A stretch of 64,000 bases of DNA from JBNGOQ01 sp050589645 (GCF_050589645.1 NZ_JBNGOQ010000001.1:992001-1056000), one strand, 5' to 3'. Positions 7,435 to 17,365 are shown, numbered from the stretch's first letter. Notes: generated from the sequence alone by a model not told the origin. A program made the numbers and translations.

Positions 7435-8715
7435 CTATTCCACACCTTCATGCCCTTCATGACCGGTCGTCGTTTGCCCACCTTCCTTGTTCATCATGGA
7501 TTTTTTACCCTTCAGTTGTGCCGCGGCATCCACGGTAAAGGTGCCGTGCGTCACAATTTCATCCCCGTTTTCCAAGCCAGACACTATGCTATACCCCCCA
7601 TCAAGGGCATCGCCCAGGCTTACTTCCCGCATTTCAAAGGTAGGTTCATCGGCATCTACCTTCACGTAGACCACCGACCTTTTACCCGTCCAAAGAACGG
7701 CACTTTCCGGAATGATCAGGGTAGTCGTTGCCGTATCGGGAGCCACCGCCAAGGTACCCGCTACGAACATACCGGGTTTTAACTGTCCTTCGCTATTCTT
7801 CAATACGGCCCTGACTTCGATCGTCCTGGTAGCTGAATTTAGCACAGGATTGATGAAGGAAATCTTGGCTTTGTATTTTTTATCGGGATAGGAGTTTAAC
7901 ACCATATCGATTTCCTCCCCTTTCTTTAGGCGCCCCACTTGGTTCTCGTAGGCATCAAAAACCGCCCAGACCGTCCTTAAGTCGGCTACTTTGAAAATGG
8001 GATGGCCATCGGCAATGTGGGCCCCTTCGGAGACCATGATTTCGCTGACCACCCCGGAAACATGGGCATATATGGTAAAGGCCGTTTGTACCTTGCCCGA
8101 GGCCTCTATTTGGGACAGTTGCGAATCGGGGATCTTCCAGTTCCTAAACTTGTTCCTGACCGCTGCGTAGAGTTCGGGTTGGGAATCCTTCAACCGATAG
8201 GCCGTGATCAATTCTTGCTGGGCCGCGACCAGTTCAGGAGAATAAATCTGGGCTATGGCCTGACCCATATGGACCTTTTCGCCCAGGGTCTTGATGAACA
8301 GCTTATCGATCCGCCCATTAAAATGTGCCGGTTGGGTGGCCATTTCATCCACATTTTCAGCTATTTTTCCTGAAAGCTTTAGCGAATTGCTCCCCACTGA
8401 TCCACTGCCCACCACGGTGGTTTGTATATCGGCCAAAGCCATGGCGTTTTCCGTCATTTTAAACTGATCTTTGGCCAGCCCGTCATCGCTGGAGGCGGCA
8501 GGGATCAGATCCATGGCACAAATGGGGCAATCGCCCGGTTCTGGCTGCATGATCTGTGGGTGCATGGAGCAGGTCCACATCTGGCCCGATGCCATTTCCT
8601 GGCCGTGGTCGTGTTCCTCGGCCGAAGCCCCATCGGAAGTATCCCCGAAAATCAGATACCCGGCCAGCAGCCCTACGATTGCTGCAATAATGCTGTATAA
8701 AACGTTCTTCTTCAT
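7435..8715 (-). CDS. cusB: Copper/heavy-metal RND efflux periplasmic adaptor (CusB-like) with N-terminal metal-binding domain
   Basis: 426 aa. An N-terminal membrane anchor (residues about 5-23, NVLYSIIAAIVGLLAGYLIF) is followed by a His-rich EEHDHGQEM stretch and a heavy-metal-binding domain at 47-72 (WTCSMHPQI...GDCPICAMDL). The adaptor core then follows: barrel-sandwich hybrid halves (DKLFIKTLGEKVHMGQAIAQIYSPELVAAQQEL and GVVSEIMVSEGAHIADGHPIFKVADL), beta-barrel (KISFINPVLNSATRTIEVRAVL) and membrane-proximal domain. The C-terminus is His/Glu-rich (TTTGHEGHEGVE), as in CusB-like proteins of Bacteroidota. It bridges the CusA pump to the TolC-like channel and, by analogy with E. coli CusB, may hand over Cu(I) or Ag(I). 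It is the last gene of the copper cluster, 17 bp after copA. Confidence 0.93.
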   Translation of the reverse strand: MKKNVLYSIIAAIVGLLAGYLIFGDTSDGASAEEHDHGQEMASGQMWTCSMHPQIMQPEPGDCPICAMDLIPAASSDDGLAKDQFKMTENAMALADIQTTVVGSGSVGSNSLKLSGKIAENVDEMATQPAHFNGRIDKLFIKTLGEKVHMGQAIAQIYSPELVAAQQELITAYRLKDSQPELYAAVRNKFRNWKIPDSQLSQIEASGKVQTAFTIYAHVSGVVSEIMVSEGAHIADGHPIFKVADLRTVWAVFDAYENQVGRLKKGEEIDMVLNSYPDKKYKAKISFINPVLNSATRTIEVRAVLKNSEGQLKPGMFVAGTLAVAPDTATTTLIIPESAVLWTGKRSVVYVKVDADEPTFEMREVSLGDALDGGYSIVSGLENGDEIVTHGTFTVDAAAQLKGKKSMMNKEGGQTTTGHEGHEGVE

Positions 8716-8732
8716 GATATGAAATATTTTAT

Positions 8733-11237
8733 TTATTCAATTGCTGTTGTACGTAACCTCAAGGCATTGGCAATGACCGAGACCGAGCTAAAACTCATGG
8801 CCGCGGCCGCGATCATAGGGGAAAGCAATATTCCGAAAAAGGGGAACAGCACGCCCGCCGCGATCGGCACCCCAAGGGTGTTGTAAACAAGGGCAAAAAA
8901 TAAGTTCTGCTTAATGTTCTTCAACACCTTGTCACTTAAGTTCCTCGCCTTTACAATGCCCTGCAGATCCCCTTTCACCAAGGTTATAGTAGCGCTTTCA
9001 ATGGCCACATCGGTTCCCGTGCCCATGGCAATGCCTACGTCACTTTTGGCCAGGGCCGGGGCGTCGTTGATACCGTCCCCCGCCATGGCGACCACCTTTC
9101 CGTTGGCCTGGAGTTTTTCGACCTCCATTAATTTATCCGCCGGAAGCATGCCCGCCTTAAAATGGGTCAGTTTCAATTCATCGGCGACCGCCTTGGCCGT
9201 GTCCGAATTGTCGCCTGTAAGCATAATGACGTCAATGCCTTTCCGCTGCAGCTCGGCAATGGCCCTTCTGCTGCTTTCCTTGATTTTGTCACTGATGACC
9301 ACTAGGCCCACCGTTTCACCGGCAACGGACAAAAAGGAGACCGTCTTGCCCTGCTTTTGATAGTTCTGGGCCTTTTTCCTTAGGGTTTCGGGTGTAGTGG
9401 CTCCAGTATCTTCCATCATTTTATCGTTCCCCAAGAAAATCTTTTTCCCGTTTACATTTCCCGCTACACCTTTTCCGGTAATGGCATGGAAGCCATCTGC
9501 CTTTAAAGGTTCAATTCCCTGTTCCCTTCCATAGTTTACCGTGGCCTGGGCCAGTGGATGTTCGCTCAATTGGTTCAAGGATACGATGTATTGAAGCACC
9601 TCCTTTTCCGACAGGGAACCGTCAGTCGCATCTATGGTTTCCACCGTAGGCCTGCCCTCTGTTAGGGTTCCCGTTTTATCCACGATCAGGGTGTCCACCG
9701 TATGCATTTTCTCCAACGCCTCGGCATTTTTGATCAATACCCCGTGCTGTGCACCCTTGCCAACACCTACCATCACAGACATGGGGGTGGCCAGCCCCAA
9801 AGCGCAGGGGCAGGCAATGATCAAGACCGCAATGGCATTGACCAGGGCGTAGACATAGGCCGGTTCAGGTCCCCAAAGGGCCCAAACCCCAAAAGTGACC
9901 ACAGCGATAAGCACCACTATGGGCACAAAGTAGGCCGATACCTTGTCCGCTAGATTTTGGATGGGCGCCCTACTTCGACTGGCTTCGTTCACCATATGGA
10001 TAATTTGGGAAAGCAGCGTATCCGATCCTATCTTTTCGGCCCGCATCAAAAAGGAGCTGTTGCCGTTGATGGTACCACTGCTGACCCTATCCCCTTCGGA
10101 TTTGTCCACCGGAATGGGTTCGCCCGTGATCATGGATTCGTCCACAGCACTGTGCCCTTCCGTCAGCACACCGTCTACGGGGATCTTGTCCCCTGGTTTT
10201 ACCCGAAGGATATCGCCCAGGACGATTTGGTCCAGACCAATTTCCTCTTCCACACCCTCCTTGATTCGTATGGCGGTGTTGGGGGCCAGTTTCAACAATT
10301 CCTTTACCGCGGAATTCGTTTTACCGTGTGCCCGTGCTTCCAGCACCTGTCCCATAAGGACTAGGGTGAGAATGACCGCGGCCGCTTCGAAATACACGTG
10401 TACACTGCCCGATGCGGTTTTGAACTGTGCCGGGAAGAAATCGGGAAAAAACAGCCCGAAAATGCTAAAGAGCCAGGCCACGCCCGCCCCGATACCGATA
10501 AGGGTGAACATATTGAGGTTCCAGGTCTTGATACTTCGGTAGGCCCGTTCAAAGAACATCCAGGTAGCGTGGAACACTACCGGAAGGGAAAGCCCAAACT
10601 GCACCCAGTTCCAGGTGTTTTGATCTAGGAGGTCATAAAGCGGATTATGGGCCAGCATTTCGGACATCGCTATCAAAAAGATGGGCAGGGTAAAGGCCAC
10701 GGCGATCCAAAACTTCTTCAACAACTTTCTGTAGGTCTTCTCCTCGGCGGAAAGACTGGGTTCCATGGGCACCAGATCCATGCCACATATGGGACAGCTT
10801 CCCGCTTGGTCCTTAACGATTTCGGGATGCATGGGACAGGTCCATTGCACTGAAGTTGTAGCCGATAAATTTTGTTCTTCCACCAGATCCATACCACAGA
10901 CGGGGCAGTCCCCCGGACGGTCGTAGGTGGTATCGCCCTCGCAGTGCATGGGACAGTAAAAGGTTCCCGTTCCCTTGCCCTTAGGTTCGTCTGCTTGTTT
11001 TTTGGAAGTGTGGTGGTGTTCCCCAAGTTCGTGGATACTGTACCGGCCCCCATGGTTTTCCAGGGCTTCCCGGAACTTGTCAAGGGGGATGGCGGCTTCC
11101 ATTTCTATGGTGGCTTCCGCCTTTTCCAGGTCTACGGACACCTTGGACACACCCGCCACTTGGGAGAGCGTTTGCTCTACGTGATTGCTGCAACCCTTAC
11201 AGCTCATTCCGTGTATGTGATAGGTGTGCTGTGTCAT
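8733..11237 (-). CDS. copA: Copper-translocating P1B-type ATPase with one HMA and two small metal-binding domains
   Basis: 834 aa. Order of parts: an HMA domain with GMSCKGC (10-16); a first heavy-metal-binding domain with FYCPMHCEG...GDCPVCGMDL (93-118); a second with WTCPMHPEI...GSCPICGMDL (132-155); then eight membrane helices. Catalytic motifs are complete: TGEP (371-374), CPC (476-478), phosphorylated Asp520 in DKTGT, HP (560-561), GDGINDAP (720-727). VYN (784-786) in TM7 and MSFSS (814-818) in TM8 are the signature residues of Cu(I) pumps, so copper export rather than zinc or cadmium is expected. It acts in the inner membrane. The stop is one base from the next upstream gene's (DUF3347) end, so the cluster is tightly packed. 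Confidence 0.96.
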   Translation of the reverse strand: MTQHTYHIHGMSCKGCSNHVEQTLSQVAGVSKVSVDLEKAEATIEMEAAIPLDKFREALENHGGRYSIHELGEHHHTSKKQADEPKGKGTGTFYCPMHCEGDTTYDRPGDCPVCGMDLVEEQNLSATTSVQWTCPMHPEIVKDQAGSCPICGMDLVPMEPSLSAEEKTYRKLLKKFWIAVAFTLPIFLIAMSEMLAHNPLYDLLDQNTWNWVQFGLSLPVVFHATWMFFERAYRSIKTWNLNMFTLIGIGAGVAWLFSIFGLFFPDFFPAQFKTASGSVHVYFEAAAVILTLVLMGQVLEARAHGKTNSAVKELLKLAPNTAIRIKEGVEEEIGLDQIVLGDILRVKPGDKIPVDGVLTEGHSAVDESMITGEPIPVDKSEGDRVSSGTINGNSSFLMRAEKIGSDTLLSQIIHMVNEASRSRAPIQNLADKVSAYFVPIVVLIAVVTFGVWALWGPEPAYVYALVNAIAVLIIACPCALGLATPMSVMVGVGKGAQHGVLIKNAEALEKMHTVDTLIVDKTGTLTEGRPTVETIDATDGSLSEKEVLQYIVSLNQLSEHPLAQATVNYGREQGIEPLKADGFHAITGKGVAGNVNGKKIFLGNDKMMEDTGATTPETLRKKAQNYQKQGKTVSFLSVAGETVGLVVISDKIKESSRRAIAELQRKGIDVIMLTGDNSDTAKAVADELKLTHFKAGMLPADKLMEVEKLQANGKVVAMAGDGINDAPALAKSDVGIAMGTGTDVAIESATITLVKGDLQGIVKARNLSDKVLKNIKQNLFFALVYNTLGVPIAAGVLFPFFGILLSPMIAAAAMSFSSVSVIANALRLRTTAIE

Positions 11238-11238
11238 C

Positions 11239-11763
11239 TTAGTTTGTTAGGGTTTCCACAACGCTACCACATTTCAGCATCTTATCCCCGTAATACGGGT
11301 TCCGGATTTCCTGCACATCGGAGATCCAATACCCGCCCTTGCCTTCAAAGGCCATGGGGCAGAATTGTTTGTAGATGCTTCCCTCCGAAAGGGATTCCGC
11401 GAACAAGGGCTCTATCGCTGCGGTAAGATCGGAAAACAAGGCGCGTTGCTTTTCAATATCCGCTGCATCGGCCATGGCCAATGCCATGGACTTCATTTCC
11501 ACCTGTTCTTCAGGTAGACTGCTTCCAAGCTTTCCGGCTGCCGTTAGTACTTCATCGGCCTGGGAACGCACCAGGGCCTTTCGCAATTGTTGGTAATCAT
11601 GGAAAACTTTTCCGGCCCTTTCGTCCGAAAAGGAGGCATCCGCGACAGCAATGGTTTGCGGCGCTGTTTTTTCTGCCTCTTGTTTGTGCTTTTGCTGCCC
11701 ACAGGAGGCCAGGACCAGGATTGTTCCAATGGCCAAATAGTTGTATGTAAACGTGAATTTCAT
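11239..11763 (-). CDS. DUF3347 lipoprotein of the copper cluster
   Basis: 174 aa from ATG 11763 (MKFTFTYNYL); another ATG five codons upstream (11778) is also possible. The signal peptide ends LVLASC, giving a lipid-modified Cys. The domain has the DUF3347 order: FHDYQQLRKALVRSQADEVLTAA (helix), helical middle and a C-terminal YKQFCPMAFEGKGGYWISDVQEIRNPYYGDKMLKCG. The C-P-M-A...G-x-W-x-S...I-x-N-P-Y-x-G-x-x-M-x-x-C-G pattern also recurs in RND metal-efflux adaptors and in stand-alone partners of copper clusters, and its Cys and Met residues suit soft-metal binding. The domain probably chaperones Cu(I) in the periplasm, which is inference. It sits between tolC-like and copA genes. Confidence 0.88.
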   Translation of the reverse strand: MKFTFTYNYLAIGTILVLASCGQQKHKQEAEKTAPQTIAVADASFSDERAGKVFHDYQQLRKALVRSQADEVLTAAGKLGSSLPEEQVEMKSMALAMADAADIEKQRALFSDLTAAIEPLFAESLSEGSIYKQFCPMAFEGKGGYWISDVQEIRNPYYGDKMLKCGSVVETLTN

Positions 11764-11849
11764 TTTTCTTAGGTTCATAGGTATTGAATTTAATTGAATT
11801 ATCGGGTTTAAAATAATTGTATTCCGTTTTTATCTGTACTGAATTCATT

Positions 11850-13070
11850 TCAGTATTGATCCGTGAGATAGTTGATGGCCGCCGTTTGTCCGTAAAAGTT
11901 TTTAACGGCCTCTATTTGGTTCATCTGGAACTTTAACTGTAGTTCCTGAATGTCCAGCACATCGTTGAAATCGATAGTGCCGGTCTCATAATTCTTGACC
12001 AGGATTTCCTCGGCATCCCTGGCCTGCTTTAGGTTGACCGACTGGGTACGATGCTTTATCCTTGCTGCCTCGCGACCAGCAATGGCATTATGGAGCACCG
12101 TTTCCAGGAGGTTTCTACGATGTTCCCTTTGTGCGTTTATTTCTTCCTGCTGCATTTTGTGCTGTATGGATCGGGATTTGTACTTGGTATTAAAGATGGG
12201 GATGGAGAGGGAAACCGCTGGCATGAAAATATCCTTGCCGTTATCGCTAAAATTGAGCCCGGCCCTGTCCGCCACAGGGATATAGTCCAGCCCAAAGCCA
12301 AGGTTGGGATTGGCCTCCTTTTGGTTCAGGAGTTCGGACTGGGCGACGGATTCGTACAGGCGATCGTACTTTTCCAGTTCGGGATGCAGCCCGAGTGTTG
12401 TGCTTGCCTGTGGGAAATCTTCGGTAATCAATAAACTATCTACGACTGCAATGGCCAGGACTTCATCTCGGTTCAGCAAGTTGTTGAACGCACGGCTTTC
12501 CGCGAATTGTTCCTGCGCCAAAATAGCTTTCTGCTCTTGCAGTTCGTTCTGGCGGATTTGTAGGCGGAGCACATCCACTGCCGAGGCATTGCCAACCTCC
12601 ACTGAGGTCAATGCCAATTGTTCAAAGGTTTTCAGGAGCTGGATGTTTTCTTCCAGGGCCTCCTGTATTTCCTTGATGGCATAGAGCTTGTAGTACGATT
12701 GGGACACAGATAGCCGCAATTTCCGTTTGGTGATCGCAATGTCCAGATAGTCCACCTCGGCCAGGGAAGTCGCATAGTTTTCCCTCGCCGTAATGGTCCC
12801 GAACCAGGGCAGCATCTGTTTCACGGAGAACCGAGCTTTTTGTGCGCCGGTACGTGTTTCCGGTTCACTGACGAACAGTCCCGCACTCACTTCCGTGTTG
12901 GGCAGCGCTTGGGATTCCTTTACTTTTTCCTTGGCGATGTTGTACCGGATTTCAAAGGCCTGTACCTCAGGATTATTGGCTTCCGCCTCCTGTAGGTACG
13001 CTTCCAGGCTTTGGGCCTGGGTAGCGTTGCATAACAACAACGCCACTGCTATGTTCAGTATTTTCTTCAT
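11850..13070 (-). CDS. TolC-family outer-membrane efflux channel (CusC-like)
   Basis: 406 aa with a signal peptide (MKKILNIAVALLLCNATQAQ, cleaved after about residue 20). The mature protein is mainly long helices typical of outer-membrane efflux proteins: YLQEAEANNPEVQAFEIRYNIAKEKVKESQALPNTEVSAG at the start, and QARDAEEILVKNYETGTIDFNDVLDIQELQLKFQ near the end, the classic Y-x-x-G-x-I-x-F-x-x-V/L motif of TolC relatives. It lacks a lipobox, unlike E. coli CusC. Its ATG overlaps the cusA stop by four bases (ATGA), so the channel and pump are translationally coupled. It carries metal across the outer membrane as part of the CusA/CusB complex. Confidence 0.92.
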   Translation of the reverse strand: MKKILNIAVALLLCNATQAQSLEAYLQEAEANNPEVQAFEIRYNIAKEKVKESQALPNTEVSAGLFVSEPETRTGAQKARFSVKQMLPWFGTITARENYATSLAEVDYLDIAITKRKLRLSVSQSYYKLYAIKEIQEALEENIQLLKTFEQLALTSVEVGNASAVDVLRLQIRQNELQEQKAILAQEQFAESRAFNNLLNRDEVLAIAVVDSLLITEDFPQASTTLGLHPELEKYDRLYESVAQSELLNQKEANPNLGFGLDYIPVADRAGLNFSDNGKDIFMPAVSLSIPIFNTKYKSRSIQHKMQQEEINAQREHRRNLLETVLHNAIAGREAARIKHRTQSVNLKQARDAEEILVKNYETGTIDFNDVLDIQELQLKFQMNQIEAVKNFYGQTAAINYLTDQY

Positions 13071-16000
13071 CGATTTTCACTTTTAAGTTGCCATTCGTTT
13101 TTCCAACTGTACAGCACGGGCACCACCAATAAGGTAATGAGGGCGATGAGCATGCCGCCAAAGGAGGGAATGGCCATAGGTATCATAATATCACTGCCCC
13201 GTCCGGTGGAGGTCAGTACGGGCAACAAGGCCAAGAGCGTCGTTGCCGTGGTCATCAAACAGGGCCTGATGCGCTTTTCACCGGCCTCTACGACCGACGC
13301 GCGAATGCTTTCCAAGGTTTTTGGCCTGTTCCGGTCAAAGGTCTGGCGCAGGTAGGTGGCCATGATCACCCCATCATCGGTAGCAATACCAAAAAGGGCA
13401 ATAAAACCGACCCATACGGCCACACTTAGGTTAATGGGATGCATCTGGAACAGCTCCCGGAGGTTTTCCCCGAAGAAGCCAAAATTTAGGAACCAATCCT
13501 GGCCATAGCACCAAATCATCAGAAAACCGCCCGCAAAAGCCACCGCAATGCCCGAGAATACCATCAAGGAGGTAGCCACGGAACGGAATTGGAAGTACAG
13601 GATCAGAAAGATGATCAATAGGGCCAAGGGTACTACCATAGTGAGTGTCTTTTCTGCCCGCAACTGGTTTTCATAGGTTCCCGTGAATTGATAGTTAATA
13701 CCTTTTGGGACTACCAATTGCCCTTGATCTATTCTTTGTTGGATCAAGGCTTGGGCATTTTCCACCACATCCACTTCCGCATAACCGCTTAGCTTATCAA
13801 AAAGCACATAGCCCACCAAAAAGGTATCCTCACTTTTAATGACCTGCGGTCCCTGTTCATAGCGCAGGCTAACGAGTTCACTTAAGGGAACAGGACTGCC
13901 TTTGGCCACGGGCACGTAGATGTTCTTGATGTCGGTCGGGTTTTCCCGGAGTTCCCTGGGGTAGCGCACCCGTACCCCATAACGTTCCCGGCCCTCAACA
14001 GTCTGGGTCAGGGTCATACCCCCAATGGCGACTTCCAGTACTTGTTGCACATCTTCGATAAGGATACCGTACCGGGCCAGGGCCTCTCGGTCAATATCGA
14101 TAAGGAGATAGGGTTTGCCTACGATCCTATCGGCAAATACGGCTTCGTCCTTTACACCGTCCACTTCCTTCAAGATTTCCTCAAGGGCAAGGCCAAAAGC
14201 TTCGATCTGTGCCAGGTCTTGACCCTTTACCTTGATACCCATGGGTGCCCGCATCCCTGTTTGCAGCATCACCAGTCGCGTCTCAATGGGCTGTAATTTG
14301 GGTGCGGAGGTGACCCCCGGCAGGCGTGTAACGCGCACGATTTCGTTCCAGATATCGTTGGGCGATTGGATTTCGGGCCGCCAGTTACGGAAGTATTCGC
14401 CATTGGCGTCCGGAATCAGTTTCCCACCGGACACCGGGAAGGTCGTGGAGATGTTTTCCCTTTGACTTTCCAAAATGTTGTTGGGCACCTGGGCATTTGG
14501 ATTTAGGAGCAGACCGCCATCCTTCAGTACAAAAAGGCCATTTTCGTCCACCTGAAAGCGCTGGCGTTTCCCCGCTTCGTTCCGCATGTACTCCGATTTG
14601 TACTGGATCAGGTTTTCGTACATGGATAGGGGGGCGGGATCCAGGGCCGATTCGGTACGTCCGGCCTTGCCCACTACCGTTTCAATTTCCGGAATGCTGG
14701 CCACGGCCATGTCCAACTGCTGCAGCACCCGTTTGTTTTCGGCTACCCCGGCATGGGGCAGGGAAGTGGGCATCAGCAGGAAGGAACCCTCGTTCAGGGC
14801 CGGCATGAACTCCTTGCCCGTATTCCGCATGATCATCACACCAAAGACCACCAAAAGTGTGGGAATGGAAAGGAACAGCAATTTGTTTTGCAGGGCCCAT
14901 TGCAGGATCTGTGTATAGTATTTTCTAAAGAGCGTGAAAACTGCCAACAATATAAAACAGATCCCCCCTACAAATATTAAGTTGATAGGAATGCTCCGGT
15001 CAAAGCCCAAGGGCCGCCAATAGGTCGCCAAAAGCAGTACGATGGTCACTACGGAAACGAGCATATTGACCCGGTTGGCCCGTTTATCGGACAGTACAAA
15101 GTCTATGCGTAACTGCGACGCCACCACCGAATTTTTAAGCAGGCCTACGATACCAAAGGCCACAAGGACCAATCCCAGCCAGTAACCATACACCATCCCC
15201 AGGATTCCGAGAATGATAAATAAACCGTTCAGCACAGTTCCTCCCATGTTTTTACCCTTTTTCTTCCGGAAAAGATAGGCCGCAAAGGGAGGTATCAGGA
15301 ATAGGGCCACGATGATGGATGCGGTGAGCGCAAAGGTCTTGGTAAAGGCCAGGGGGCGGAAGAGTTTGCCTTCGGCCCCGATCATGGTAAATACCGGGAT
15401 AAAACTGATGATGGTGGTGAGTACTGCGGTCAGGATGGCACCGGATACCTCCGCCGATGCATTGTACACCACCGTGTTTATCGGAAGTTTGTCCTTGTTC
15501 TCGTCCAGATGCCGAATGATGTTTTCGGAGAGTATGACCCCCACGTCCACCATGGTCCCGATAGCGATTGCGATTCCGGAAAGCGCAACGATGTTGGCGT
15601 CTACCCCAAAGAGTTTCATGGCGATAAAGACCATCAATACCGCAACAGGGAGCAAGCCGGAGATCAGCACGGACGCCCTAAGGTTGAATACCATAAGGAC
15701 AATGACCAAGACGGTGATGAGTATTTCAAAGGTCAGGGCGTCATTGAGCGTTCCCAGAGTTTCCTGTATAAGTTCTGTTCGGTCGTAAAACGGCACTACG
15801 GTCAGTTGGGAGGTACGGCCATCGGCCAGGGTTTTGGACGGCAGTCCGGCACTGAGTTCCACAATCTTGTCCTTTACGTTGTTGATAACCTCCAAGGGAT
15901 TGGCCCCATACCGGGCAACAACGACCCCTCCCACGACTTCGGCACCTTCCTTGTCCAGAATACCACGACGCACCGCAGGGCCCAGGGAAACCTTGGCAAT

Positions 16001-16834
16001 GTCTTTCACCCGGATAGAAGTGTATTCCTCCGAGGCAACCACGGTATTTTTGATGTCCTCCAGGGATTTTACATAACCCAGCCCCCGCACCAGGTATTCC
16101 GCCTGATTGATTTCCAAGGTCTGTGCCCCGATATCCCGATTACTCTGTTTAACGGCCCTGACCACCTGATGTAGGCCAATGTTATACTGCTTCATCAATT
16201 CGGGATCTACATCTATTTGGTACTCCTGCACAAAGCCCCCGATAGAAGCTACCTCGGAAACACCGCTCGCTCCTGACAGGGCGTACTTCACGTAGTAGTC
16301 CTGTGTGCTGCGCAGTTCCTGTAAGTCCCAGCCTCCGGTAACCTTTCCTTCCTGGTCCCTACCTTCCAGGGTGTACCAGAAAATCTGTCCCAATCCGGTG
16401 GCATCCGGCCCCAGGGTGGGCTGTACGCCATCGGGCAAAAGACCGCTGGGTAACGAGTTCAACTTTTCCAGGATTCGGCTGCGGCTCCAGTAGAATTCTA
16501 CCCCTTCCTCAAAAATGATGTAGATGCTGGAGAAGCCGAACATGGAGGAACTCCGTACGGTCCGTACCCCTGGAATGCCCAGTAGGGAGGAGGTGAGGGG
16601 ATAGGAGATCTGGTCTTCGATATCCTGGGGAGAGCGCCCCGGCCATTGGGTGAAAACGATCTGTTGATTTTCGCCAATATCGGGGATGGCATCCACCGCC
16701 ACAGGATTACTGGGCAAGAAGCCCGTATCCCAGTTGAAGGGTGCGTTAACGGTACCCCAGCCCACAAAAAGGAGGAGCATCAGGAGGGCTACCAGTTTGT
16801 TCTCGATAAGAAATTTAATGCCTTTGTTGAGCAT
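13067..16834 (-). CDS. cusA: CusA/CzcA-family heavy-metal efflux RND pump
   Basis: 1255 aa, an HAE/HME-type RND inner-membrane pump. The N-terminus (FLIENKLVALLMLLLFVGWG) leads into the first periplasmic loop with VDAIPDIGENQQIVFTQWPGRSPQDIEDQISYPLTSSLLGIPGVRTVRS, the HME-RND signature. TM4 carries GIAIAIGTMVDVGVILSENI, the D used for proton relay in metal pumps, and the second half repeats it (GFIALFGIATDDGVIMATY). A Met-rich periplasmic segment (RLVMLQTGMRAPMG) suits Cu(I)/Ag(I) and, with the neighbouring copA, argues for copper. The protein is about 200 residues longer than E. coli CusA because of an insertion with extra membrane segments after TM6 (near 15000-15260). It heads the pump-channel-ATPase-adaptor order. 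Confidence 0.95.
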   Translation of the reverse strand: MLNKGIKFLIENKLVALLMLLLFVGWGTVNAPFNWDTGFLPSNPVAVDAIPDIGENQQIVFTQWPGRSPQDIEDQISYPLTSSLLGIPGVRTVRSSSMFGFSSIYIIFEEGVEFYWSRSRILEKLNSLPSGLLPDGVQPTLGPDATGLGQIFWYTLEGRDQEGKVTGGWDLQELRSTQDYYVKYALSGASGVSEVASIGGFVQEYQIDVDPELMKQYNIGLHQVVRAVKQSNRDIGAQTLEINQAEYLVRGLGYVKSLEDIKNTVVASEEYTSIRVKDIAKVSLGPAVRRGILDKEGAEVVGGVVVARYGANPLEVINNVKDKIVELSAGLPSKTLADGRTSQLTVVPFYDRTELIQETLGTLNDALTFEILITVLVIVLMVFNLRASVLISGLLPVAVLMVFIAMKLFGVDANIVALSGIAIAIGTMVDVGVILSENIIRHLDENKDKLPINTVVYNASAEVSGAILTAVLTTIISFIPVFTMIGAEGKLFRPLAFTKTFALTASIIVALFLIPPFAAYLFRKKKGKNMGGTVLNGLFIILGILGMVYGYWLGLVLVAFGIVGLLKNSVVASQLRIDFVLSDKRANRVNMLVSVVTIVLLLATYWRPLGFDRSIPINLIFVGGICFILLAVFTLFRKYYTQILQWALQNKLLFLSIPTLLVVFGVMIMRNTGKEFMPALNEGSFLLMPTSLPHAGVAENKRVLQQLDMAVASIPEIETVVGKAGRTESALDPAPLSMYENLIQYKSEYMRNEAGKRQRFQVDENGLFVLKDGGLLLNPNAQVPNNILESQRENISTTFPVSGGKLIPDANGEYFRNWRPEIQSPNDIWNEIVRVTRLPGVTSAPKLQPIETRLVMLQTGMRAPMGIKVKGQDLAQIEAFGLALEEILKEVDGVKDEAVFADRIVGKPYLLIDIDREALARYGILIEDVQQVLEVAIGGMTLTQTVEGRERYGVRVRYPRELRENPTDIKNIYVPVAKGSPVPLSELVSLRYEQGPQVIKSEDTFLVGYVLFDKLSGYAEVDVVENAQALIQQRIDQGQLVVPKGINYQFTGTYENQLRAEKTLTMVVPLALLIIFLILYFQFRSVATSLMVFSGIAVAFAGGFLMIWCYGQDWFLNFGFFGENLRELFQMHPINLSVAVWVGFIALFGIATDDGVIMATYLRQTFDRNRPKTLESIRASVVEAGEKRIRPCLMTTATTLLALLPVLTSTGRGSDIMIPMAIPSFGGMLIALITLLVVPVLYSWKNEWQLKSENR

Positions 16835-16942
16835 ATGAATGATTGTTAAACAGTTGGAAATTGGCTAGGCCAAAACGGTACAAAAACAGGTTTGGCCCAA
16901 GAACAGCGATGGCTGTTGGGCTCAGGTGTCCAATGTTTAACA

Positions 16943-17365
16943 TCAAATGAGGAAGGTCTGATCTAGGATCTGCACGTCCCGTATCAGAGGAGGGGGATTG
17001 TAATCGGTATAGGGAACAACATTTTCGTCATAGCCCTCAAAGTGTTGCAGATAGGTATAGGTAAAAGCAACGAGAAATTGCTGTTGATCTAGGGAAAGCT
17101 GGTCCAAAGAAATCTTTAAGTCGTCCTGACCTTCGATTACGACTTCAATGTCCGTACAACAGTCCATTTCCATAGCCATTGCGGCACATTCACCCGAAGG
17201 TTTGGGCATATTGGCCTTCATCATGCAGGTATCCACGGTGTCCGTAAAGCTAAAATCGACCAAATGGTCCCCGCAATAGTGCATATCCACAGCAAACGAC
17301 ATGGTAGAACAGAGCACGATCAGTGCCATGGTAAAAGCTGCTATTTTATGAAGGATAGCTTTCAT
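16943..17365 (-). CDS. HYC_CC_PP family small secreted protein
   Basis: 140 aa from ATG 17365 (MKAILHKIAAFTMALIVLCS); an ATG two codons earlier is possible. After the signal peptide come the motifs that name this Bacteroidota family: MHYCGDHLVDFS, then ECAAMAMEMDCCTD and a proline-rich YNPPPLIRD near the end. The Met/Cys/His content (VDMHYC, CMMKANMPKP, MAMEMDCC) suggests soft-metal binding in the periplasm or outer membrane. Genes of this family are regularly found beside copper exporters; here it is the first gene of the cluster, 108 bp upstream of cusA. The biochemical role is unknown. Confidence 0.88.
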   Translation of the reverse strand: MKAILHKIAAFTMALIVLCSTMSFAVDMHYCGDHLVDFSFTDTVDTCMMKANMPKPSGECAAMAMEMDCCTDIEVVIEGQDDLKISLDQLSLDQQQFLVAFTYTYLQHFEGYDENVVPYTDYNPPPLIRDVQILDQTFLI

